Below, one piece after another: positions 22,701-33,294 of a stretch of 64,000 nucleotides of DNA (positions within the stretch are counted from its first letter, which is position 1; each line of letters starts with the position of its first letter). The notes beneath the pieces are model-generated. The model was not told the origin of the DNA, did no database searches, and saw nothing but the letters and a program-made list of their open reading frames with translations. This DNA comes from Neurospora intermedia. Its lineage: Eukaryota; Ascomycota; Sordariomycetes; Sordariales; Sordariaceae. The stretch covers positions 5,977,001 to 6,041,000 of the forward strand of contig BTPP01000001.1 of NCBI GenBank assembly GCA_037102815.1, given 5' to 3'. Made by a program: the position numbers and the translations under genes.

Positions 22701-23347
22701 GTAAACTTCACAAGTTCACACCTGCTTTGGGCTTGCTGCGTAATTCCGATTCTTTCTATCGTCCATCCTTTCACTTTGGTTATCATTCTCAGTCCTCGAC
22801 ATCAAGTCAACTTTCCAACTTTCCCCATCCCCAGTTGTCCGCCCACGTCTTCCGACTGTAACCTCTGTTCAGCTTGCTTCTTTCCCCTGCCCAGCCAACA
22901 TTCCTGGCCGGCTTTGTTTCTGACCCCCGACCCTTTTTTTTTTCTCTCCCTAATATTCTTACCCCAAACCAAACAAAACCCGCCCGCCGAGGGATCCAAG
23001 GTTGTTGCCATCCCTCCCTGCGAGCTTCGGACTCGACTTTGGACGACAGCCATCACAGACCTCCCCACATCTTTCTGCACCGCAGGGCGGTTACGGACAC
23101 ACAAGATCCCAACCCGTTCTTTTGACATCTTCTCCCGAAGAGAGGACCAACCACACCACCACGCTAGAAATTGCCCATCCGACTGGGCCTCCCTGTCCTG
23201 ACGTCGTCTGGTCCACCACTTGCCGATCATCGATAACATTACCACCGTCGAAGCTTCCTGCCCCCCCCTTCCATCGGCTGAACGGCTCCGACGCGATCAT
23301 CCATATATCCTGTCTCTCCCTACCTCGATCACCTCCACATAGAAACA
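19718..23347. other. Long intergenic region and leader of the CASC3-type gene
   Basis: This 3.6-kb stretch has no supported gene. ORFs at 20204-20596 (-), 20753-21235 (-) and 22400-22861 (+) have no recognisable domain, and neighbouring frames are equally open. The last kilobase (about 22,350-23,347) is C/T-rich with several short upstream ORFs. It probably forms a long 5' leader of the gene at 23348. Confidence 0.45.
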
Positions 23348-25570
23348 ATGGCTTCCGCCGCGCCCAGACGCAGAAAGGTCATCGGTCAGCGTCGCAGAGT
23401 TGAGGACGAGGGTGAAGAGGAGGGCCCTGACACCTTGGACCTCGACGACGACTCGGTCACAGAAGCCTCCATCGCAAGCGACGACCACGACCTCGCTGAT
23501 AACGACAGCGACACTAGCAATGTCGACGAGGTCTCTCCCTCCTCCCCCAAACTTCACAAGCATGTCGGCAATGGCGCCGCGAAAGCTGGAACCAGGCGCC
23601 GCGCGAGCGACACGGCTGTCGCCAAGTCTAGCGAGAAGCCTACCGTGACGGATACGGAAATCATGCTACATGGACTATCACTGGCCGACAAGGATGGCGA
23701 GGTTGAAGAAGTCGACTTTGATAAAGTTCAGCATCATGAGAAAGGCCCTGCTGCTAAGGACCCCGCGGCGCCTGTCGTCGTGAGCTCCAACTCGGTCGCA
23801 AAGCAGTCGCGCGTCCTCCCACACGAACAGAAACGGCGCTCGGAACATGAAGAATACCGGCGGAAGAGGGACGAAGACCCAACCTTTGTGCCCAACCGGG
23901 GAGCTTTCTTTCTACACGATCATCGTCATGCTGGACCGGCCGCGAACGGCTTCCGCCCGTTTACTCGACCGGGCCGTGGAAGGGGTGGTGGACGAGGTGG
24001 TGGGCTTGTGGGCCCATTCACTTCTGTAAAGTAAGCTGGCCAAGATACTGTTGCATATTTGTTGGTACTCGCATATACTGACCGCTGCTGCAGCCCACCT
24101 AGTAACCCCTCCGATCCCACGACAAGCGGGCCTTGGGCTCACGATATGCACGAAGAGGTTGCCGGCCCTCGCCCTCAACGACAGCAGCCACCCAGGTACA
24201 TGCCTGACGATGAAGGTCCTCCGAATGGAAACGGTGTCATACACAACGCGCCACTGAGCAACACCCATATCAACCGAGCCATGTCCTGCGTCAAACCCCT
24301 CGGCAACGTAACCGTCCGCGTCTTCATCCCCAACATCAGCCTTGGGCCCAAAAGCTTCCCTAGCATACCTTTGAAACAGTACACGAAGCTTCCCGATCAT
24401 CGCCCGCCTCTACGAAGAGACAAGCCCGTCAGGATCTCCATACCATACCACAATTTCCCTGTGATGCCTCGCTATATCTTCCCGGCTAGCGATAGATCAT
24501 TCATCTTCATCCCGCGCGCCTTGCGCCCGAACAACCAGCGCGGTCGCGGCAAGGGCCCGCGTTCTGCCTATGGCTCCATTGGGGGCTTCTCTCGCAGGAC
24601 TAGTGTGTTTGGAGGAAGCTTCTACGGCAGCGCCTATTCACCTAGCATTGCCATGAGTCGACGATCATCGATTGGCAGAGATTTCATGATGTCGCCGACG
24701 GGCTCTGTAATTTCCCGGCCGCCCCTCCCTGTTGACGCGAACAGACCCGTTGTCCGTCTGCCACCGCATGCACAGCAGCAGCCAACAATGGTCGCAACCC
24801 AAAATATGCCCATGATGGAGCCGTCCATCCACCACATCCCACAGCCGCAAACCCATCCTCTCCCCCAAAAGCCTGCTTTCCAGGACAGCACTGGCACCGC
24901 TATCCCCATGCATCAACCGCGTCCCCAGAAGTCTGTGTCGGTTGAAAACATCGAGACGCCAGCGCACCCAACGGCTGCTGCACCTCCAGCTTATCAACAA
25001 GCTTTCCATCAGCAAGTTCCTCCTCAGTTGGAATCGCAAGCCCGGAACCCATCATACCAGTCCCAGGTTTCGACGACTCCACTTTCACAGATTCCCGAGC
25101 GAGCTATCCATGCCGCTCCATTCCAGCCCAATACCTTCTCACAACCCGGTTTCTACGCCCAACCGGTACAGATGATGCCTCCCCAGCAGGGATACTATTA
25201 TCCTCAGGGAATGGGTACCGATATGCAGCCGAATGCAGCGGCGCCCGCTTTTATCCCTGGAGGGGTTCCGATGCCTCAGCCTATGGGATACACCACATCT
25301 GGGCCAGTTGACCCAGTAGCGGCCGCGAATGCTCAGGCCAGTGGGCAAAACGGTGCCTCGCAAGGTCCTGTCGCCCAAGAAATCAACGGTATGGTGTACT
25401 ATTATGATCCGAACACGCTTCCTGCCATGGTTACATACCCCCAGTATCCAGCTGCAGCGCCGGCCTATGGAGGTCCTGGCGTGGTTGGGATGGGAGGCAT
25501 GATGGCTCCCGGGCCAGATGCCTTCTATTATCAACCGCCGCAGCCGGGAATGGTTTACTATGCGCAATAG
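23348..25570 (+). CDS. Barentsz/CASC3 (MLN51)-type exon junction complex protein
   Basis: Two exons, 23348-24030 and 24094-25570, give 719 aa. The 63-nt intron (GTAAGC, CTGAC, CAG) is in phase 2. Early residues are basic then very acidic. Near residues 158-193 lies the Btz/SELOR core (HEEYRRKRDEDPTFVPNRG, then AFFLHDHR), followed by an RGRGGGRGGG patch. After the intron comes W-A-H-D (about residue 240), the second conserved SELOR part. In animals this module clamps eIF4A3 and RNA in the exon junction complex. The C-terminal 450 residues are Pro/Gln/Tyr-rich and disordered. The intron falls exactly between the two SELOR halves. The family call is from motif recognition. A role in mRNA quality control or localisation in the fungus is inferred. 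Confidence 0.85.
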
Positions 25571-27167
25571 GACGCGGCATGGTGGCCTGATGGTAGCTGA
25601 TCGGGTTGACAAGGGAATGGTTGGGATATCTGGGAAAGGCTGCTCGAATACCTGTCTACTCATGGATGATCGAATGCTTCCAAGAGGAGAGCTTTCAGGC
25701 AACCGCGTTGTCGTTCGAGAAACCACAGACGAATCCTGTGGATGGACATGGGGATGACGACCAGTAATGGAGCATGGCATCACACATTCAGTGTTGGGTC
25801 TACCCTCAGCGTTGAAGGGTGCAGAATCTTCATCATTATCCCAAGCAATCCAACCACCTAACGTACCTATCTATTGCTTCCATTAATGCACGACTACGTT
25901 CGTCTCACCTACAACCTCTTTGAGTTATTGATGATTCCGACGATCAGGTGTATATTGTTTCTTGTCCAGGTGGTCATGTATGTTTCTGGGTCTCTATAGC
26001 GGGTCGGTCAGGTGGTTTCGGCGGCGGCGGCAGAATTGTTTTGTTTCTTTACCCGTGTTGTGTTATATTGCAAGCGACTTGATGTTTGGTCGTGTTGTCT
26101 TGATGTCTATTCTTCTATTCGACAATATCATTGCATTGCTGGCGACGGCCAATTTTCATGTTAGAGGTACATGCGGATGAGTCCTCTTTTCGCGTGCTTC
26201 GGTTAGCCTTTGCATGCTTCTTGTTGGCATGTTTTATGCCCAAGTGATTTTAGACTCTCCCTGTAACTCTCTGCTACGATCGTAGGTGTTTTGATATAGC
26301 GTTCATCGAGCATGGCCTTCTCCTGAAGAGAGGACTCTCCTCGTGAGCCGACCTGTACAATTATTGATGGTCTGCGTTATGTTATAGCGTGTATATAAAC
26401 CACCTGAATTTAACCTGATAAAAGTATGGTACCCAGCCCTCATGTTTCCGCTTTTATGGTGAAGACATGGAAACCACTGATATTGGGGACATAAAAGAAG
26501 AACTGAAGGCGGAGGTGAATCAAGAAAGGGGCGGTGATTTACCAGGGTTAGGGTACATGGTGAGAAATCATCGCGTCACTATTGGTAAAAGTCTACTGCA
26601 ACTTCCATTTCCAGGGCGTTCGGATCAACCCCACAATTTGCTGCGTTCCTTCTCCCGAAATGACGGGCGATGGCTGTGCAAGAAGGATTGTGAAGATGTG
26701 TCCGTTTCAGATGTTGAGAACAACAGAAAGATGCCATGTGACTCGTGACTCAAGAGATAAAAATACGAAAGATAACACATTTGCTGGGGTTGTGAGTGTC
26801 TTTCGGTGTGTTAGTTCGGATTCTAGGCTTTCAAGGACAGACGCTGGGTTCGGGCCAGGATAGACATATGGTCGGGAACGCAACGTAGACTTCCTTTTCA
26901 TGGAGCTATAAATCAACGCGCTCCTCCATATTTGATGTTGGGAAGAATTATCAAGTGTTGCTGAATCTTCTCAATAATTCTATTCTATATTGCACTTTCT
27001 AAAGAACTCGCAGGTCACCTCTTCCAAGCGGCCTTTGTTCGTCAGAGAGCTCCATCGCCTATTCGGTTACTGCGTCATAGCATCGACGGCGACAATAAGA
27101 CAAGCACTCACCAACACAAAACGTCAGCAATACAACAGAAAAAAACACTCACTCAGGCACATTCAAG
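25571..27167. other. Intergenic region
   Basis: Contains the 3' region of the CASC3-type gene and the promoter of the CofD-like gene. ORFs at 25962-26180, 26467-26748 and 26990-27313 have no protein character. Nothing else is seen. Confidence 0.45.
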
Positions 27168-29233
27168 ATGAGCGACAAAAGGACGGGCATCACCGTTTTC
27201 TCTGGAGGTATATCGGCCTGACTTCAGCCACTAATTTCCCCAGACTTCTGCACGACTTTTTTTCCTTTTTTTCCCTTTTCCATCGCCAATTCCCTTGGGG
27301 AGAACCCTGCTAAGTGGACACTTGAGCTAACAACGATGGCAACAACCCAAAGGCACCGCTGCCAACAGTCTTGTTGATGTGTTCAACGGGATCATTGAAA
27401 AGAAGAATTGTCAACTCAACTACATCATCCCAATTAGTGACAATGGAGGAAGTTCGTCCGAGTTGATTAGGTTCATTGGAGGGCCAAGTGAGTGAGACCC
27501 TTTCTGTCTGTGTCAAACGAGAGCTAACGATAATGCTACAGGTGTTGGTGATATTAGGAGTAAGTCTTCCAACTCATACATCGCAGATAAGAACTCGAAG
27601 ATGAACCTACTAACACAACCCAGGCCGTCTCGTCCGCCTTATCCCAAACCCCTCCAATAACCAAGAAAAAGCCGCCCTCAAAGCGCTCTTCGAGTACCGT
27701 CTCCCCGGTGATCCATCGAAAGCCCGTATAGAATGGCTCGACATCGTCGAAGCCCGCCACCTCCTCTGGGCCTACATCTCTTCTCCCAAACGAGAACTCA
27801 TCCGGTCCATTCTTAACACCCTGAACCTCGAGATCGTCAAGCGAACCCGGCCAACATCCACCTTCAACTTCGCCGAAGCCTCCATCGGCAACATGTTCCT
27901 GACCGGCGCCCGCATCTTCTCCGGCTCCTTCGAGTCCGCCATTTACCTCCTCTCCATGATCTGCTCCATCCCGCCCAACGTCAGCGTCCTCCCCGCCATC
28001 AACTCCAACTTCACGCACCACATCTCCGCCGGCCTCGAAGACGGCACGACCATCGCGGGCCAGGTAGCCATCAGCCACCCGAGCGCGCCCACCGCTTTGC
28101 CAGACGACGTCAAGATCTCGCTGGCCACACCCTCCTTCCCTCCCTTATTGCACGGGGGACACGGCCACGGCGCTCCTCCTCCCTCCTCGGCCGCAAACCT
28201 TCATCCCGCCGCCATGGCGGCCATAGCTATGCATGACGGCGGCGGCATCATCAAGCTCCCTCCTCAGCACTTGACCGTCCCATCTACTGCTGGATCCTCC
28301 TCCTCCACCGCCTCCGTACCCACATCGCAAAAAACCACCACCACCCCAACCAAACCCACCTTCCCCTCTCTCCCCCCCTCTGGCCGCCCCGGCGCAAGAG
28401 CCCGGTCCCAAACCGAAACCGAAGACGCCTCCCTCCCCGGCTCTCTCCCCTCTCTGCGCACGCAAAATATCTCTTTTAGCAAATCCGACTCGGACGAAGC
28501 CGACCAGTTGAGTGCACGGATCGAACGGGTGTGGTACATTAACCCGTACGGACACGAGATCTGGCCGAATGCGAACCCGAAAGTGATTGATGCGTTGGCG
28601 GGGACGGGCATGGTGGTGTACAGCATTGGGAGTTTGTGGACGAGTATTGTGCCGAGTTTGGTGTTGAGGGGGGTGGGGGAGGCTTTGGTTGGTGAGGAAG
28701 AGGATGAAGATTACAACAATGAAGGAGATGGGGAGCAAGGGCCAAGGCAAATACAAGAGGAAACAATGATGATAGAAAGGAGGACAACAACGACGACGAC
28801 AACGAAAAAGGTATTGGTGCTAAATGCGACGATTGATCGGGAGACAGGACCAAAGAGTAAACCGATGACAGCCACAGATTTCGTCAGAGCGGTGGCTGAG
28901 GCCGGGGAGCAATCGCGGAGGAGCGATCCGGCTTATCAACCTCGTCCTCATCCTCATCCTCATGGGAAGGATGACAATGAGCTGGGGGCGGATAAGGATA
29001 AAGAAGGGAGACTGCTAAGAAAATACGTCACGCACCTGATCTATCTCGACGGACAAGAAGTAGGTGGACAGCTGGCAAGGACGGGAACAGCGCCCAAGGT
29101 GGATGTGAAGCAGTTGGAAGGGTTGGGGATTAAGTGCGTTAGGGTGGAGGGGAGAGTCCAGGAGGATGGGAAGGAGGTTAGGTATGATGAGGCGGGGTTG
29201 GGGGAGGCTTTGGAGGGGATTCTTGATGAGTGA
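27168..29233 (+). CDS. CofD/YvcK-like (UPF0052) Rossmann-type protein
   Basis: Four exons are read by eye: 27168-27207, 27353-27487, 27542-27559 and 27624-29233. Introns are 145, 54 and 64 nt, all GT-AG, and every junction is in phase 1, giving 600 aa. The assembled N-terminus carries the family's glycine motif (ITVFSGGTAANSLVD, residues 8-22) and the SDNGGSSSE segment at 42-50, then GGPSVGDIRSRL. Later come NFAEASIGN, IERVWYINPYGHEIWPN and a YSIGSLWTSI segment, all typical of CofD/YvcK relatives. Residues about 320-440 are a Ser/Thr/Pro-rich insert absent from bacterial members. CofD makes coenzyme F420 precursors and YvcK controls cell-wall precursor use in bacteria. Fungi are not known to make F420, so the substrate is unknown. 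Confidence 0.88.
27542..27559 (+). other. 18-nt micro-exon of the CofD-like gene
   Basis: This short exon supplies most of the VGDIR part of the conserved GGPSVGDIRSRL motif. It is bounded by ACAG on the left and GTAAGT on the right. Both joins keep phase 1, and skipping it removes six residues without shifting the frame. Confidence 0.8.
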
Positions 29234-32200
29234 GTGAGTGGTCTGTAGTGAGGGAGAAAAAATATTCTGAAGAACGGGATGATGTGGTGGAAATGATGAG
29301 TTGGGTAGTAAGTAATGATAATATTTTTCTTGCCCTCAGGTGGTGTTGGTGAGGCCTCAGATCTTGAGGTTTGGTGGTTTGGGGGTTGATTAGGAAGCAT
29401 GTGTGGATGACATGGTTTTTCTCTTGCAGGATTCAACCAAAGGATCTATAGACGTGAGAGAATGTTAACGTGCTTACAAAATACTTAGACGAAACGAAGG
29501 AGGAGGCATGTAGAACCCAAATAGCAGACATTTGATGTGATAACTAGCCAAACGTCTGTGGTTTTTTGTTACAAATATCAAATAGGTAGGTAGGTACGCT
29601 TCCCAACTTCCTATGGTACATACCGAACTTGCCCATCCCCTCCATCCTACCAATTAGGAATCCAGTATGATCCAAACCAACAAGAATCACCAACAGCGAT
29701 TCGATCCGTATTGTACTGACTTTTGCAACTCATCATTCCATCCCATCCACGGTTCCGGCCCTGGTTCCGGTCCCGGTCACGGTCCGAACCTTGTCCCGTC
29801 TCTTTAACATCTTGCCGGATTTGCTGAGGGAAAAAAAAAAAAAACCTTTTTCTAAAAAAAAGCTGCAAGTTGCCGTCTGTACCACAAACCCACTTTGCTG
29901 CTTTGCTGACCATATGTGCGCCTGTGCAGTTGAGGAGGAGCTGGAACTCTCACGCTTCTTGAAGGTCTGGAACTGGAACGTTCCCCTCTCGATAGAGGGG
30001 CAGGTTTGTCATGCTGGTATGTATGTGGTTTGTTGGAAGGCATAAGTGAACCACGGACTGGAGTGTCGCGCTGGTGGATAAGATGAAATGGTGAGGTGAG
30101 CGAGGTGAGGTATTGGAAGAAAGACAAGCATAAAAAAGGAAACAAAAAAAAAAAGAAAAAAAAAGAAAGAGAAAAAAAGCGACGTAGTGTTCACAGGGAG
30201 GACTGACGAGTTTTAGGTGAACTGAAATTCAATCAAAATAACTGCAGCCGACAATTTCTGCTGAATACAATAAGTTGAGCAATCAAGATAGTTGGAAAAA
30301 GAAAGTCACCAAATGCAAACAGACATTTCCGGGTTCTCGGTCAGTCGTTCGGCAAACATCAGTCAGGTTGCCCAACCGCCCCATCTTACCTATCCCGCCT
30401 GTCCGTCTGTCCGCCTGTTACTCCAACCGACGACCGAATTTCCGATTTCGACACCTCCTGTTGTGCACTCTTGCAGTCAATCAGTCAATAAGTCAGTCAG
30501 TCAAAGTTACCTCGCAGCTTGGTTGTCTTGGTTGCACAATTTTTCACACATGTGAACGAGCCATATACATATGGAAGTAAGGCGAATGGAAGAGAACACA
30601 ACAGGCCATGGGGCAACCGGCGGTATCTAGCTAGCCCTGACAAGTAAGGCTGCTTCCTTTTGTGTTGCGTGAGTTGTGCTGTTGTGCGAGAGTGGATGTA
30701 TATGTCTGTGAAACCACAGAATCGTGAGAGTGTAGGTTCAAGGGTTCCAACAAATCAAGCTTGTTGTTGTTGGTGAGCCATGGTCGCCATTCCTCGAGCC
30801 GCCTCGTCGTCTGTTGTGTTGTAAGTGGCTGACCAGCATCTTTAGCCTGTGTTTCTGAATCTAGAGTTTGCTGATATATATGGGGTAGCCGTGTAGATGT
30901 TTGAAACGCTTCGTACGGCCCGGAAAATTGCGACATTTAGGGGTTTGGACAATGATGGAGGGAAAAGAAAAAGAAGAAGAAGGAGCAGGCATGGCAGATG
31001 TACCGGCGCATGCAGATACTTGTTTCGAGGCGAGGCTCTGGGCTCAAAGCTTGAAACAGCTCGTTTTGGATGTGCCGAGGTGAGCATAAATAGGAAGCAG
31101 CGCTCCTCGCTTTTTGGATGACTGCAGCCTTGTTTCTCCTCCTCTTTCTCCCATGGCTTGTCGATTTTCATTCTTCTGCTTTGCAAGAGGTCCGCCTGTC
31201 CGTTTCGTTTCTGCCGAGATAAATGGAGATAAATGGGATCGTCACGGAGCGTTGTCCATGTTGATCAATCCCACGTGGGATATGGGGATTGAGTGTGCTA
31301 GCCAACACACTCCGACGTTTAACACGAGAAGGGTCCCAATTCATAGGTCGTTGTGGTAGATATGGAAAAAGGCAAATTGGAGGATGAATCTGTGAATGGA
31401 TTCATTGGCCACCCGATTAAATGGAGACTGCTACTACCGCCTGGCAACTCCAGCGAGGCGGCGTGTCTCCACGCGAGGGGTCGGGAGTCTGGGGTCGGGG
31501 GGTCGGGGCTCCTGCTGGGGGGACTGTCATCTGACACTAGCAGGGTTACGGTATTTGGGTGACGCGGCGATAAGCGCTGCCTGCACAAGTCCTCAATCAT
31601 CTACCATGCGGGTACAGATTGTATGTACCGATAGTATCTGGTGCATTGAGGTCGGTAGGCAGGCTTGTGATTTACAGGTGACGGCCACGGACTGTTGGTA
31701 ACGTACGAAACTCGTATCTTGTCAAGTTTCCAGGCTGGCCAAAAATGCTGACAAAATAAATTAAGCATCGCAGCTTGCTTTGGCCTCCAGCGACACTCGC
31801 CCGCCTCGCAGTCGGCAAGCTCGGTCAAGCCCCCGGTCGTAGGCCCTCCAACTGGCGACGTACGCCCAGATTCTTTTCGTTGTGGTTTCGCCTCGATGGC
31901 GCCGTCAGCTTCCACCCAGCTTGCTGGCTGGACGTGTAATTCTGGTTTGGCCTTGACCATGTGTTAGTGATGGATAATCAGACAGTGTGAAAAAAGAAAG
32001 GACAACACTCCATCGACATTTCCCCTCGGAGAACCCCAAGGCAGAAGCAGCGAGGATCCTGACATAATATACACAGACTTTGATGATTATTGCCAATTGA
32101 TTGCGTAGGAAAGCGGGCAATGATCAAAGACAGAGGCGGTTGGTCAGAGTGAAGGAAGACGGTCAGTGCAGTGAGACATGGAAGTCTGGCTCCGTCCTGA

Positions 32201-33294
32201 TTGGCTATCTTTGTATTTTGGGTAATGATGTGTAACATTAGCATACATCCGGCACCTGAGTGGTGTTAGTGCTTGGCCATGACAATGCTTGGAGGGTAGT
32301 TGATGAGGTATTGATTTCTAACGGATCTCTGCGCACTCTCCTACCTCTGACCGCTTCCAGCTTGCTAGTGTGTTTGAAAACATGCACCACTTGATAACAG
32401 AACTGCCGCACGTCGCTTAACATGGAGGAGTACTACTCCGTGCAAACTTACCTCTAACCGGAACGGGAATTGGAAGTCCCCAACGATCATCGAAGGCGTC
32501 CCGTTCTCGGTCTTTTACATGGTGTAGAGGTAGGCAAGTACAATACCTACACCGCGCACTGCAGCACAGTATCTGTACCAACGGACACCACCCGCCAACG
32601 TGCCCGTGAGGCAACTACTATTAGAGCCTGGTTCTTACTCCAAACTCGCCTGCTCAGCTGTTCTCTCCATTTTCTCTTTTTATTTCCACTACCACCTTTG
32701 CAATCCAGCAATCATCGTCAAATCCGGCTTTCAACCAGTTTCATCAATTTTGACTGTAAGTCGGCCCTTCACGTTCAAGCAAGCGTTATTCGCCAACCCG
32801 TCGCGGATTTGGACACCGCCTCGGTTTGCGGTCCACTGCGTCGTGTCGGATTGTCGTCGACGAGGACCTTCCTGGGCTTTCTCTAACAGGCTCCCTCCCT
32901 TCCATCAGATCTGATTCCCTTCATCGTCAACCATCAACAACACCGCATCAGGCGGCTACCAGCAACGGACTACAGTAAGTTGGCATTATGCGGTGAATGA
33001 TTTGTACCTTTTGTTGTTCTGTTTCGATACACACCGTTGTCGTTGTCGTCGTGGGTGGTCTTGTTCCCTTCTGTTGCCGGCTCAAATGATCGTCTTCCCT
33101 TCTTGTGCCATTCAGTGCTGTTGCTTGTGGCGGGTTTAGCGCTACCTTTACCGCCTATCGTACCCGTTCACTATAAGAGTCCATGCATCCCGCTTATCGT
33201 CCGTCCCCTTCCTCGCTCCCGACTTTGGACTACAGGTACTTGCTGGACCTTCTTTGACTAACACATCCATCTTCAAATCATTCAGTCCGGCATC
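29234..33294. other. Long intergenic region and leader of the NBR1-type gene
   Basis: Four kilobases without a supported gene. A/T homopolymer runs lie near 29830-29862 and 30140-30178, and TAGG tandem units near 29584-29596. ORFs at 30275-30580, 31396-31701 and 31601-31960 (-) look random. From about 32,500 on, C/T-rich sequence looks like the promoter and leader of the NBR1-type gene, with a probable leader intron at 32975-33285. Confidence 0.45.
32975..33285 (+). other. Probable 5'-UTR intron of the NBR1-type gene
   Basis: GTAAGT donor at 32975 follows a C/T-rich leader, and a TTCAG acceptor ends at 33285, ten bases before the ATG at 33295. Inferred from splice signals and position. Confidence 0.5.
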
